DNA of 64,000 nucleotides from Channallabes apus (GCA_030522415.1 CM060118.1:24129151-24193150), one strand, 5' to 3'. Positions 20,774-33,261 are shown, counted from the first letter of the stretch. The notes: generated from the letters alone by a model not told the origin. A program made the numbers and translations.

Positions 20774-22040
20774 TCACCACGGTGTTGATGTGACAGGACC
20801 ATGACAGGTCCTGCGTGATGTGAACACAGAGGTATCAAAAGTTGTCCACTCTCTCCACTGGGCTCCTGTTGATGTCTGGTAGTTCCTCTCCTGCTTTATA
20901 CAAAAGTCCACAATCAGCTCCTTTGTTTTGCTGACGTTCAGGAGGAGGCACCATTTCTCCAGATTTCCAATCTCCTCTAGGTAGGCCGACTCATCATTGT
21001 TCGTGATCAGGCCCACCACGACAGTGTCAGCAAACTTGGTGACGGCGGTGGAGTTGGTAGTGGCCACGCAGTCATAGGTGTATAAAGAGTACAGCAGGGG
21101 GATCAGAACATAGCCCTGGGGAGCTCCAGTGCTAAGAGTTAGGGAGGCTGAGACATGTCCGCCCATCCTTACTGCCTGTGGTCTGCCAGTTAGGAAATTG
21201 GAGATCCACTGACTCATAGATGAGCTGAGTCCCAGGTGCTCCAGTTTGGTGGTGAGTGTGGAGGGAATTATGGTATTAAATGCAGATCTGTAGTCGATGA
21301 AGAGCATTTTTACATAATTCCCCCTCTGAGGGTATGCAAACTGTAGTGGGTCCAGTGTGTCGGGTAAATAAGAAATGATGAAGTCTCTGACCAGGCGTTC
21401 AAAGCACTTCATCACTACTGAGGTGAGGGCTACAGGGTGATAGTCATTGAGAGAAGAAGGATGAGGTTTCTTCGGGACAGGAACAATGATGGACTCTTTG
21501 AAGCATGTGGGGATCACTGACTGAGATAAAAAGATGTTGAATATCTCAGTGAACACAGGTGCTAGCTGGTCTGCGCAGGCTCTGTGAATATGACCTGAGA
21601 TGCCGTCTGGTCCTGCTGCTTTCCTGGTGTTCACTCTCTTGAAGGCTCTCCTCACGTCATGCTCGGAGATGATGAACGTGTTACCGGTACTGGCAGTGGC
21701 CTCCTGCTCGTCTGCCAGAGTCGCGTCCACGTTCGTCATACCGAATGTTGGTGTTTTATAGTCCGTTATTGTCCTTAGTCCCTGCCACAGACTCCTAGAG
21801 TCACTCTGTTGGAGTTGTGACACTAGTTTCCGTCCATAGCGCTGCTTTGCCTCTTTCACCGCCTTCCGCACGTTGTATGACGCAGCCTTTTACGGGTCCA
21901 TGTCCCCCGACGCAAGTCCCGCATTGTAGGCAGCGGTGCGAGATCTCAGAGCATCGTGAATGGTTTTATCCACCCACAGCTTCTGATTGGGAAACGTCCT
22001 GATAGTCCTTTTCTCCACAGTATCATCCGCTATCTCTAAG
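20774..22040 (-). pseudogene. LINE ORF2 reverse transcriptase segment
   Basis: RT motifs in order: AAGPDGISGH, FKESIIVPVPKK, LFIDYRSAFNTI (motif A Asp present), GAPQGYVLIPLLYSLYT, and FADTVVVGL where FADD is expected, so one catalytic Asp is missing. The frame is open from 21871 to 20774. Upstream, the same frame continues past a TAA (21890-21892) with FPNQKLWVDKTIHDALRSR. Some coding is lost just before VRKAVKEAKQRYGRKL. An inactive copy. Confidence 0.85.
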
Positions 22041-22159
22041 AAGAGCAGTGTGATGTGCATACGTATATAGATACGTTTGAAGTTCGGAATTTAAAATGAG
22101 CCATAACGATATAATGAGCCAAAATGTAAAGGTTTGGTTTTTATTTGGTGTGTGACCAA

Positions 22160-22610
22160 CAGAGGTGTCAAGTAACGAAGTACAAATACTATTTTGGGTA
22201 TCTATACAGTACTTTACTGGAGTAATTATTTTTCAGCCGACTTTTTACTTCTACTCCTTACATTTTGAAGCAATTATCTGTACTTTCTACTTCTTACATT
22301 TAAAAAATAGCCTCATTACTCTATTTTTATGATCAGAACGCGCAACCCCCCCGGTCACATGATAAGAACAATGCACCCCCCCAACCCCCTCCTCCCCCGC
22401 CGCATCATCAGAAAGCAAGACCTTAATGCTTCTGTCGCCCGTCACGGGACTTTTACTTTTATACTTTAAGTAGTTTTGAAACCAGTACTTTTAAACTTTT
22501 ACTTAAGTAAAATGCTTGGGTTGATACTTCAACTTCTAAAGAAGTATTTTTGAACCCTAGTATCTATACTTCTACTCAAGTAATGAATGTGAATACTTTT
22601 GACACCACTG
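22160..22610 (+). mobile_element. hAT-type MITE, copy 1
   Basis: 451 bp flanked by the 8-bp duplication GTGACCAA (22152-22159 and 22611-22618). It starts CAGAGGTGTCAAGTAACG and ends TTTTGACACCACTG, so the terminal inverted repeat is CAG(A/T)GGTGTCAA. The interior is rich in acttnnactt phrases (ttttacttctactcc, ttacttaagtaaaa) and has no coding. A second copy in the opposite orientation is at 27914-28406. Confidence 0.88.
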
Positions 22611-23876
22611 GTGACCAACATTAAAGGAGATCCTTCTGGTATTCCAACCTGTGTCTGATTGTTTTATTTAGGCTCCTGCCATTCTGGTCTGGTTGTATTA
22701 GGGGACTATTTATTATCAGTATTGGAATATATGAATTTTTCACAGCAAACCTTAATAAACTCCATAACTTGTTAAACAACAAATTGTTGAATTTGAAAAC
22801 CACTACATAAATGTCTTTTAAAACCTTTGAACGTCCATGTTTTAGACATTTCACAGAAAATACTCTTTAAGAGTAAATCACCTCATTTCTTTCTGTCACA
22901 GTTGATTTTTTGGAGAATTCTGGAGCCAAGAAAAAGGATGTTTGCACTCTGTTACTGTCATTGCAGTCACTCAGGTAGTAATAAATGACAGGTATGTTTT
23001 GCCTAACATCCACTATACAGTACATTCTGTGAAATAGGACATTATGGGATTTGGATGTGCGGATGTGTGGGATTTGGATATGCGGACAGTGTTATATATT
23101 CAATTCAATTCAATTCAATTTTATTTATATAGCGCTTTTAACAATGGTCATTGTCTCAAAGCAGCTTCACAAAAATTTTAGAAATTTAACAAAAAAAAAA
23201 AAAAAAAAAAAAATATTATATATTATATATAGAATAATTATATATAAAGTAATAAATAAATAAATAAAATTATAATAGAAAATAAATAATTAAAAACAAA
23301 TAATAATAATAATTATAGAAAAGAAAATAATTGGAAGTGTGGATGTGTGAGAGAAATGTGCAGATAATAATGAGATGAATGAATGAAATGTCTCTGATGA
23401 GCAAGCCAAGGGTGACGGCGGCAAGGAAAAAACTCCCTGAGATGGCATTAGGAAGAAACCTTGAGAGGAACCAGACTCAACAGGGAACCCATCCTCATTT
23501 GGGCGACAACAGATAGAAATGATATAACATCTTGTGTGTTGTGCAGGTGAAAATTCAATATGACAGAAATTATTTAAATTGTCATGAAGACCAGTTCAGC
23601 ATAGGGACGAGTCAGTAGGTGCAGAGGGCAGATGAGGTCTGGATCACTGGAAGCACAGGAGCAGCATGTGTAGCTCCAACCATCATAAAGCTGAATCCAG
23701 TTGGAGCTGGTCCTTCTCTGGATGCCTCAGGAACCTCGCAGGGTCGGCCTTTGTCTACTGAAGCTGGCAAAATCTCCCGATGCCTCGGGATGGGTAGAGA
23801 AATACAGAACAGATGGGGAGAATTAGCGTAGTTGCCATTCGGTATAGGTGTACTGGAGTATGAGTACTGGGATGAG

Positions 23877-26837
23877 TTATGTGTATGCCAGATTAAAAAG
23901 ATGCGTCTTGAGTCTACTTTTGAACTGAGAAACCGTGTCTGCTCCCCGAACACTGTCTGGAAGGCTATTCCAAAGCTTTGGAGCTAAATATGAAAAAGCC
24001 CTACCCCCTTTTGTAGATTTTGAAATTCTGGGAACTACCAGAAGTCCGGAGTTTTGTGATCTTAAGGCGCGTGGTGGATTGTAGCGTATCAGAAGACTGG
24101 TTAGGTATGTGGGAGCTAAACCATTTAAGGCCTTGTATGTAAGTAATACTATTTTGTAATTTATTCTAAACTGAACAGGTAGCCAGTGCAGGGATGATAA
24201 TATTGGGGTTATATGATCATATTTTCTGGATCTAGTGAGAACCCTGGCAGCTGCATTTTGGATTAACTGAAGCTTGTTTATTGAGGATGCAGGACAACCA
24301 CCTAGTAATGCATTACAATAGTCCAGTCTGGAGGTCATGAATGCATGAACTAGTTTTTCTGCATCAGATACGGATAAGATGTTCCTAAGTTTAGCAATAT
24401 TTCGAAGATGGAAAAAGGCTGTTTTTGTGATATTTGAAATGTGATTTTCAAAAGACAAGTTACTGTCTAATATTACTCCCAGATCTTTTACTGCTGAGCT
24501 GGTAATAACAGTACATCCTTCTAAGCGCAAGCTGAATTTTGAAAGCTGTTGTGTGCTGGTTTTTGGGCCAATAAGTAATATCTCTGTCTTATCTGAATTT
24601 AGTAAAAGAAAGTTATTGGTCATCCAATCTTTTATGTCCTGGACACACTCAGTTAATCTAGACAACTTAGGTATTTCGTCTGGTTTAGTTGAGATATATA
24701 ATTGCGTATCATCAGCATAACAATGGAAACTAATCCCATGTCTTCTAATGATGTTACCCAAGGGAAGCATGTATATTGAGAACAACAGAGGTCCTAAAAC
24801 TGACCCTTGTGGGACCCCATATTTCACTGGCATTATACCAGACGGTTCTCCATTTAGATCTACAAAATGGGAGCGATCAGACAGGTAAGATCTAAACCAT
24901 TTTAGTGCCTGTCCCTGAATGCCTATATAATTTTGTAAGCGATCTATGAGAATATTATGATCTATAGTGTCGAATGCAGCACTAAGATCGAGCAGGACTA
25001 GCAATGAGATGCAGCCTTGGTCTGAAGCTAAAAACAAGTCATTTGTAATCTTAACTAGTGCAGTTTCTGTGCTATGATGGGGCCTGAAACCTGACTGAAA
25101 TTCTTCAAGGATGTTGTTATCCTGCAAGAATGTGCAAATTTGAGCTGATACTACTTTTTCTAGTATTTTTTATATGAACGGGAGGTTTGAGATCTGTCTG
25201 TAATTTTTTATTTCATTCGCGTCCAAATTAGATTTTTTAAGAAGCGGCTTAATAACTGCTAACTTGAAAGGTTTAGGGACGTGACCTAGATGTAATGAAG
25301 AATTAATAATGTTTAGGAGTGGCTCTCCAACCGTAAGCATCACTTCTTTTAAAAATCTGGTTGGGATTGGGTCTAACAGGCACGTTGTTGATTTAGCCGA
25401 GGTGATGAGTTTATACAGCTCTTCCTGTCCTATACCTGTAAAGCAGTGAAAATCTAAATGTGAAGCTATAGGCTGAACTGGATCGTGAGATACTATTAGA
25501 GGTTGAACCTCCATTATTTTCTTCCTGATATTATTGATTTTTTCATTAAAGAAGTCCATAAAGTCTTCACTTCTAAACTGTGATGGGATACTCTCTGCGG
25601 GCATCTTAGGTTTTGTTAAGCGAGCCACTGTACTAAATAAGAACCTGGGATTGTTTTGGTTTCTTGCTATCAGTTGGCTAAGATGCTCGGTCCTAGCAGT
25701 TTTTAGAGCCTGTCTATAGCTGCACATACTGTCTTTATACGCAATTCGAAAAACTTCTAATTTAGTTTTCCTCCATTTTCGCTCGAGGTTACGGGTTGCT
25801 CTCTTTAGGGCGCGAGTATGACTGTTGTACCACGGTGCCAATGTTTTATCTCTGACTTTTTTTAATCTGATGGGAGCAACAGTGTCTAATGTACTGGTAA
25901 AAATAGTGCCCATGCTGCTAGTCACTTCATCTAGATCATCTGCATTTAGGGGTCTAATAAGAAATTGGGACAGATCCGGCAGATTACTTGTGAATCTGTC
26001 TTTAGTCGTGGGATTCATATTTCTAACAGATTGATAGCGTGGGGAGACACAGCTAATCTGTTCTACGGGTAGAGTATATGTCAGGAGGTGATGATCTGTG
26101 ATATCATCACTTTGAGGTATGATCTCTATATTAGAGACATCTATACCATGGGATATAATTAAATCTAGCGTATGATTAAAGCGGTGAGTTGCTCCAATTA
26201 TATTTTGCTTAACCCCAAAGGAATTTAGTAAATCCATAAATGTGAGTGCTAAAGCGTCGTTAGCATCATCTACATGAATGTTAAAGTCTCCTACTATCAA
26301 TACTTTGTCAGAGTTAACCAATAGGTCTGATAGCAGATGTCCAAATTCTTTAAGAAAATCGCCATATGGCCCCGGGGGTCTGTACACGGTGGCCAAGGTA
26401 AAATATAGCAAGGGTTTATTACGTATTTCATTTAGTGCAACATTAATGATAAGCACTTCAAATGAATTAAACCTGGGCCTTATTTTCTGGGTAACAGTGA
26501 GTACATCATTGTAGATAGTGGCGACACCACCGCCGCGACCAATTAGACGGGGCTCGTGCTTATAGAAATATCCTGACGGAGTAGACTCATTCAGACCAAA
26601 ATATTCATTTGGTTTAAGCCAGGTTTCAGTGAGACAGAGTGCGTCAAGGCAATAATCTGAGATAATTTCATTAACAATAAGTGCTTTAGGCGCAAGGGAT
26701 CTAATGTTGAGTAGTCCAAACTTTAGAGGTGGATTTTGACTACTTATTTTGCCTTTTTCTGGTTTTATGATTATCAGATTGTTTCGGGCAAATTTAACAA
26801 ATTTATTCTTTTTTCTCAGTATTCGGGGAACAGACAC
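23877..26837 (-). pseudogene. LINE ORF2: endonuclease and reverse transcriptase, one stop
   Basis: One frame from 26837 to 23877 is interrupted only by TAA at 25170-25172. The APE-type endonuclease is N-terminal: FGLLNIRSLAPKA, LTETWLKP, VGDFNIHVDD and SDDITDHHLLTY carry the expected Asn, Glu, Asp and His residues. The reverse transcriptase follows: NYRQISNLPF just before the stop, then [28 protein letters not shown] (motif A), [14 protein letters not shown], and [11 protein letters not shown] with the intact YADD loop. The C-terminal part ends [12 protein letters not shown]. All catalytic motifs are present, so this single stop is the main visible defect. The stop is real in this sequence; I cannot tell whether it is shared by other copies. 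Confidence 0.92.
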
Positions 26838-26933
26838 AGTTTCTATGGGACAAGCTATGTGTGTGCGTCTATCACTACGGTGAGTTGTGATGTGTCTAAT
26901 ATGTTTGGAATCTACAGTATGACTTACCGCCAG

Positions 26934-27437
26934 TCAGATGGTTCGTAGTGTTCTGGAGATGTTGTCAGAGAGGACCGCTGCTCCAGCTCTGCTAGGGTGT
27001 AGGCCATCGGTGTGATAGAGCCTAGGACGCTCCCAGAAAACATTCCAGTTATCAACAAAGCGTAATTTCTGTTGTTGACACCAAGATTGTAACCATTCAT
27101 TAAAAGCAAATAATCTACTGAACTTCTCGATTCCTCGCTGAAATGTGGGAAGCGGTCCAGATACGATGATCATTGTCGTGGGTGATGTGCTGCGGACCTT
27201 CTCGACCAGGCTCCTGAAGTCCTTCTTTAGGATCTCCGTCTGCCTCAGCCTGGTGTCGTTCGTGCCGGCATGAAGAACCACAGCTCCAATGTTCCTCCTC
27301 AGGGCAGCAGGCACCTGTGCAGCAACATCAAGAACACGTGCACCAGGTAAACAGCGTGTGTGCACCTTACCTTTAGCCGTGGTAGCACGCACGTGACGAA
27401 CGATGGAGTCTCCGATGACCAGGACGTCGTGTGCCAT
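26934..27437 (-). CDS. LINE ORF1: SGNH-type esterase
   Basis: 167 codons from ATG at 27437. It has the blocks of the SGNH hydrolase fold: GDSIVRH at residues 8-14 (catalytic Ser in block I), HAGTNDTR near residue 57 (block III Gly and Asn), and DGLHPSRAG near residue 146 (block V Asp and His). CR1/L2-group LINEs are known to encode such an esterase as ORF1 or part of it, with a proposed role in lipid or RNP handling. The intact Ser, Asn, Asp and His suggest it is uncorrupted. ORF1 ends 96 bases before ORF2 begins. An additional N-terminal segment upstream of 27437 is possible but not in this frame. Confidence 0.85.
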   Translation of the reverse strand: MAHDVLVIGDSIVRHVRATTAKGKVHTRCLPGARVLDVAAQVPAALRRNIGAVVLHAGTNDTRLRQTEILKKDFRSLVEKVRSTSPTTMIIVSGPLPTFQRGIEKFSRLFAFNEWLQSWCQQQKLRFVDNWNVFWERPRLYHTDGLHPSRAGAAVLSDNISRTLRTI

Positions 27438-27665
27438 CTCGCGGAGAGGAGCGAAGCGGTTTTGGGTCGAGATGTCGAAGACGGGTGGTGGTGGAGGGGG
27501 AGAGGTCCTCGCCCGGGGCTTGGCGTGCTTCTTCCGCTGCTGCTGTATCCAGGGTCCGTGGTATCCCGGCGCCGGGATGTAGGAACACTGGGCGGGATGC
27601 GTCCTTGGTGTGTTGGACCTGGGCAGAGAAACACGCGGGGTTGAGGTTGTAGGAGAATTCTCATG

Positions 27666-27913
27666 CCGAGAATTTACCTATACTTAACTAAGGTAGGATA
27701 CTGTTGTGAAAACTTTTTCACATCCATTCTTTTTTTTTTTTTTGCTTGCTCCTGCTATTTCTACAATTGGTTTGTTGGAAAAGGGAGTCATGATGCACTT
27801 ATTCGAATATTTTTGAAAAATAGCTGAGCAGTGAGATAACATTACACCAATCCATGAACAGGCAAATTTTGTGTGTGAGAAACATAAAAGACATACAATT
27901 TCTGTGTGATAAG
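27666..27913. other. Short unassigned stretch
   Basis: Noncoding sequence with a T run at 27729-27742, between the LINE 5' end and the MITE. The last 8 bases (27906-27913, GTGATAAG) are the target duplication of the MITE. Confidence 0.4.
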
Positions 27914-28406
27914 CAGTGGTGTCAAAAGTATTCACATTCATTACTTGAGTAGAAGTATAGATACTAGGGTTCAAAAATACTTCTTTAGAAGTTGAAGTAT
28001 CAACCCAAGCTTTTTACTTAAGTAAAAGTTTAAAAGTACTGGTTTCAAAACTACTTAAAGTATAAAAGTAAAAGTACCGTGAGGGGCGACAAAAACATTA
28101 AGGTCTCGCTTTCTGATGATGCGACGGGGGGGGGGGGGGGGGGAGTGCGTTGCATGCATTCTTATCATGTGACCGTGGGGGGCGGGGGGGGGGGGGTGTT
28201 GGGTAGCGCGTCCTGATCATAAAAATAGAGTAACGAGGCTATTTTTAAAATGTAAGGAGTAGAAAGTACAGATAATTGCTTAAAAATGTAAGGAGTAGAA
28301 GTAAAAAGTCGGCTGAAAAATAGTTACTCCAGTAAAGTATAGATACCCAAAATTTCTACTTAAGTAAGGTAACGAAGTATTTGTACTTCGTTACTTGACA
28401 CCTCTG
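27914..28406 (-). mobile_element. hAT-type MITE, copy 2 (inverted)
   Basis: 493 bp flanked by GTGATAAG (27906-27913 and 28407-28414). It starts CAGTGGTGTCAAAAGTATTC and ends GACACCTCTG, the reverse of copy 1 at 22160-22610. It carries two long G runs at 28126-28143 and 28178-28197 where copy 1 has C-rich sequence. No coding. Confidence 0.88.
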
Positions 28407-28414
28407 GTGATAAG

Positions 28415-30266
28415 CTGTTGTGTCTGGTTAAGTCCGCTACTTTCTGTTTTTCATTGGGATTTCTGAACGATGATCTAATAATATAATCAACACTTACTGT
28501 ATATCTGATATGGATCATACCTGTACTATGATAACGTGATGTGGTCAAGTACTGAAGTTACAAGTATAAGTAATACTTGTAGGATGAAGCTGATGATGCT
28601 CTAAACTGAAGTTTTTGTATTGCATATACTGTTTCTCATGATCTTCAACAACCTTTCAAATCCAAAAGGTTTTGTATGACCAAAACTCACCACTTTTTCC
28701 TTGATTGACTTTGCCGCCAGTGCCTCAGTACAAAAATGATTAAAAGCATGAATTTGTTATATTATAAAAACAACTTCAGGCTGATTTGGCCATTATGAAA
28801 ACAATATGGGAAGCAGAGTTATAGCTTTCCTTTTCTTTTCTTTTTTTTAATATATTCTTTCAATAATTGTTTAAAATATTTTTATAAAAAAAAAATTAAT
28901 GAAATGGAATTATCTAATCTTACTGTAACCTGTTCATGTATTAATACCAGTCAGCTGGAGATAGTGGTTAAAGTTAAATTTATGTTCACAGTTTGTTGGT
29001 GTGGTTGACTTTCCAATTACTCTCCAATTACTTTTTACAAGTGATGGCAAATTGTTTGTGTAAATCCTAATTATCTAGCTGTATTTGCCTACATATCCGT
29101 TATACTTAAATTTGTTTGTGATAAATCATGTGATGAAAATACTATTTATGCTTAAAAAAAAGTTTAACCAGCATTCTCATGTGATTAAATCTAAAAGTGA
29201 TTTAATACCGAGTTTAAATTTGCTTGCAAAAATATTATGTTCTGCTGCTGTGTGTAGGAATCATAAAACTATCCATAAACACATTCATTTATACCGGCTA
29301 TTACAGAAGACTGGAACCTTGGAAGAATAAGGAGGTCTGAGGACCTTTATTAGCATAACCATGTCAGCCAAGGAGACAAGTTCATATTAGTGAAGTTGGC
29401 CTGCTGTCTACCAGTTTTTCAGGCTTAGCTTGAGATAGAGTTCCCATGCCCAAATTACATGGTATAAACAATGCTTTTCAGCTTGCCAAAAATCTCTATC
29501 AACTTTCATTTGTGTTTTGCTTCATTCTGTCTAAATTTTAGAGGCTGTTGTGTGTGAAAATCATAGGAGATCAGTAGCCACTGAAATCCATAAATCAGCC
29601 CATCTGGTATCAGGAATTTTACCAAGTCACAGTGTTCACCTCTTTTTTCACATTCTGATGTTTGATGTAATCATTAACTGAAGCTCCTGACCTGCATCTG
29701 CATGAGTTTATGCATTGTGCTGCTTCCACATGATTGGCTGATTAGACAAATGCATTGATGTGCTGGTTGGACTCATTGTACAGTTGCTATTAAACTGGAC
29801 AATGAGTATGTGTTTATACATACTTGAGATGCATCCAAACCCAAACAAGCATTCTATCAGGCAGTTTTTGAAAGAGGATTTCTCATTGACTTAGATCTTT
29901 GCTGAGCAATGCTTATCAATTTATTTATTACTAATAATTTAGTACTTCAATCACATTCCATAAATCTGAGCTAGGTTAGGTTATTTGAAAATAAGCTATA
30001 AAAATGGCTTTTTTATCTTTGTTGAAAACCCCTGAATTAATTGCAGTATAGTTGCTGTTAAGTGCATTATACAGTACGTGTATTATATTAAAAATAATGA
30101 ATACACAAGTAACAGCAGAACAGCAAAAAAAAAAAAAAAAAAGTAACTTGCTAGAAACTTTTTCACGCATACAATTAATTAAAGCACACTGGGTTGCTAG
30201 AGAATTGTCTTCTGGTGTTAAATATATAACTGTAATATATACAGTTATATCCTATATACAGTTTGG

Positions 30267-30297
<31 letters not shown>

Positions 30298-30684
30298 GGG
30301 TATTAGGTTACATTTAAAAATATGTCTTTCACCAACTGGTTACTTTACAAACTGCCCAAAAGGCATTGTGCCTTAATTGGCAACTTCCTCCCAAAATGAA
30401 CGTAATATTGTCATGTTGATAATACTTGGCATAATCATTATTGCACCTAATTGTAAGTAAGGGAAATGCGTTTTGAACCAAAGGCTCATAGGAATTAGAA
30501 AATTGTACTACTAATAATAATTGTAAAACATTATTATTATTATTAGTAGTATTATTATTATTATTATTATTTTTAATAGCAACAACATTTATGCACTATT
30601 CAAGTAGATTATTTTTCTATAATAGCATTTCCTGAACTATATATTTTAATGTATTAATAATGCACACACACCAGCTAGAAATAG
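28415..30684. other. Unassigned AT-rich DNA with small simple repeats
   Basis: No gene found. Contains an A run at 30125-30142, a TG run at 30266-30290 followed by G-rich sequence, and an ATT-rich stretch at 30531-30572. The open frames are short and lack motifs. Confidence 0.4.
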
Positions 30685-31020
30685 CCTGGATACTTTGTCA
30701 AGGGAGAATACAAAGCATGACAGCTCTACGTCTAAATGTTGATAAAGGAGACCCCTGTAATGAATGATAAATAAAGGTCTCACAGAAGGCCTTATCATAC
30801 TGTATGAACCATTGAACATTTTTTTAGATAATTAATTATTAATTATTAATGATTAGAAGTAGTAGTTATAGTATATAATTTACTATACACTACAGATGTT
30901 CTTGTGAGCTAGCAGCTACCATACAGTATACTGTAAATAACCTATTAGTATAAAATCATGTTTTGAATTTGAATTTTTGAAAGCTCTGTGGTATAATGAT
31001 AAATCAGATATTTGGATTAA
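30685..31020 (+). repeat. Duplicated 340-bp block, copy A
   Basis: CCTGGATACTTTGTCAAGG through gataaatcagatatttgga is repeated at 32915-33261 with few changes; for example, ggtctcacagaaggccttat is identical in both. Contains a possible hairpin made by gataaaggagacc and ggtctcacagaaggccttatc. No coding. No clear target duplication around this copy. Confidence 0.85.
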
Positions 31021-31723
31021 AAACAAAACACATGAAAAAACCCATACACATTACTCAAAATATATCTAATGTACACACACACCTACACACACATATTCAC
31101 GCTTGCACACTGCGGTCCCAAGTCCTTCTCCAGACATCTTCGTAAAGCTGTTTTTACAGACTGAGAGATCATTTAGCAGATGCTTAGCAGGGTCATAAAA
31201 TGAGAAGCTGGTAGCAATGGTACTGTAGTGCAGACTCAGCTCCAGGGGACTGATGAGACCGAGGCAAGAGGACCAGCCGCAGCTGAAACCTGACTCTCCG
31301 CCTGTGTGGCATTAGCAGAACCCCACACAGACCCACTGGCACCATCAGCACCAGAGGAAGGAAGCAGAGCGGAAAAGCAAGGGGGCAAAGAGGGAAAAAA
31401 TGAATTAGAGGAGAGTGACATTAAGAAAGATTAGAGAGCTACTGAGAGGATAAAATGAAGGAAAATGAATAAGAGAGGATTGCCACCCCCACCAGCAACC
31501 CACCCACCCAACCACACAGCCGCACACACGCACGCACGCGCACACACACACACACACAAACAGTTGCTTAGTTCATCAAATATAGTCATCTTAATTAATG
31601 TCCATTTAATTGACTTCATTAACCTGTTTAAAATGCAGTGTTTAATGAGAGACAAAGTGTTAAAATGTTAACACAAACTGTTAAATATGTCAGGAATCCT
31701 AGAAACGTTTACCCACCCACATG

Positions 31724-31816
<93 letters not shown>

Positions 31817-32298
31817 TTCCTACTATTTAGTGGAATGGTGGAATGGCTGAATATATTAAAATATAATGACAACCACCCTGAGTGACCACTGTGTTATAAA
31901 TTGTGTGAAAGTTGTGTAAAGACACATCTTTGTGTGTGCTGAACCACACTGTGATGAATTCTGCCCCACTGCAGCTGATTATTTCATCCTGCTGTGACAC
32001 TGGAGCCTCGGAAATGAGGAAGGACACCCTAGCTGCCCTGAGAGGGGAGACTGCGGGTTTACAGCAGACTGAGACAGACAAAGGTGTGATTATAATATTA
32101 GCGCAAAGAAAGGTATAAATAGTAAGAAAAATCTAAACATATATATTTAATAATCACATCATATATTTATCTAAAACACATACCTCACTCTGTCAATGTC
32201 TGTATTGTCTAAAAATTATCAGCAACTGATCATAAAATGCAGATTTCTTTTGACACTTTTGTTATGGAAAATCTTGATCATAAACATCTAAAGATATT

Positions 32299-32330
<32 letters not shown>

Positions 32331-32348
32331 TTTGTTGGATTGTTGTTG
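31021..32348. other. Unassigned DNA with CA microsatellites
   Basis: Holds a CA run at about 31525-31558 and the long run at 31726-31813. Runs of Thr-His codons come only from these repeats. No gene recognised. Confidence 0.4.
31726..31813. repeat. (CA)n microsatellite
   Basis: Unbroken CA run of about 86 bases. Confidence 0.97.
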
Positions 32349-32530
32349 TTGTTGTTGCTTATCAGCTGGGATCAGAGCACAGGATCAGCCATGATACAGC
32401 ACCCTTGAGACAGATTGGGTCTTGCTTAAGGGCCAAACAGTGGTACAGTAGCTTGGTGGTTTTAGGGCTTGAACACCTGACAAGAATCCCAGAGCCTTAA
32501 CCAAAGCACCATTTTCCCCATGGCTGCCTC
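32349..32530 (-). mobile_element. Decayed tRNA-derived SINE, second family
   Basis: On the minus strand it starts with a head like that of the copy at 56176-56366. ccttaaccaaagcacc near 32494 and gggcttgaacacctgac near 32464 match ccttaaccactgagct and ggggtttgaacctggg there. A/B-box positions are recognisable but degraded. No duplication found. Confidence 0.55.
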
Positions 32531-32916
32531 TATGCCTCTATCTTTTATTATTAGCAGGTAACTATTAGGTGAAACTTTAAGTGTTAACCTAAAAAAAAAC
32601 AGAAAACTGTATAGTCAGTGTTATAGACATCTATTTAACAAGTCTACATACAGAACAACTCATTTACTGTAGGAGTAAACGAGAACTACATTGTTCAATG
32701 TTGAGCAGTGGGGCTTGGGGGCCATTCTTTTTTTGTGGGAATTAAGAGAAATTGAGACACATTAGTGTGTGTGTGTATGTGTGTGTGTGTGTAAATTTAG
32801 AAAGCTAGTGTCTCAATACAGCTTTATTTTTTCTGTCCTGCGTTGAACAGCACTATTTTCTCTGAAATGCTGAAACTACTAAAATTAGGTTGTTTAATGA
32901 TGCATTTTTAAAACCC

Positions 32917-33261
32917 TGGATACTTTGTCAAGGCAGAATACAAAGCATGACAGCTCTACGTCTAAATGTTGATAAAGGAGACCCCTGTAATGAATGATAA
33001 ATAAAGGTCTCACAGAAGGCCTTATCATACTGTATGAACCATTGTATGATTTTTATTCGTCAAATTACAATTTTTTAGATTATGAATTATTAGTTATAGT
33101 AGTTAGTTATTAGTAGTTATAGTATAGAATTTACTATACACTACAGATGTTCCTGTGAGCTAGCAGCTACTATATACTGTAAATAACCTATTAGTATAAA
33201 ATCATGTTTTGAATTTGAATTTTTGAAAGCTCTGTGGTATAATGATAAATCAGATATTGGA
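32917..33261 (+). repeat. Duplicated 340-bp block, copy B
   Basis: Second copy of 30685-31020, same orientation, about 2.2 kb away. It is bracketed by an 11-bp direct repeat TTTTAAAACCC (32906-32916 and 33262-33272) that looks like a target-site duplication. The block includes a short expansion (tgatttttattcgtcaaattac) not in copy A. Transposon family unknown. Confidence 0.8.

Larger units (their letters stand above)
19950..22050 (-). mobile_element. 5'-truncated LINE with decayed RT
   Basis: The minus strand encodes a non-LTR retrotransposon ORF2 from about 22040 to 20310, then a 3' noncoding end closing in aagcatttcactgcat...gacaaataaac (about 19955-20005). The endonuclease domain is missing, so the copy is 5'-truncated. 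Stops and frameshifts break the frame: TAA at 21890-21892 and a frame change between 20740 and 20774. The clade is not certain; the text resembles the abundant fish Rex/L2-type LINEs. Confidence 0.85.
23097..27665 (-). mobile_element. Near full-length L2/CR1-type LINE
   Basis: The minus strand carries a 5' region (to about 27665), ORF1 (27437-26934), ORF2 (26837-23877 with one stop) and a 3' noncoding region. It closes with gaagctgctttgagacaatg, agcgctatataaataaaatt and a tandem (TTGAA)n tail at 23097-23118. Short tandem repeats instead of poly-A are usual for the L2/CR1 group. The A run at 23190-23212 and the AT-rich stretch at 23213-23310 interrupt the 3' region. Fragments of the same 3' end occur at 1225-1391 with 6477-6640 and at 39735-39880. 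The 5' boundary is uncertain. Confidence 0.9.

Noticed and set aside
31726..31813. CRISPR-like or telomere-like array
   Set aside because: The only tandem arrays are plain di- and trinucleotide microsatellites; no spaced direct repeats were found.
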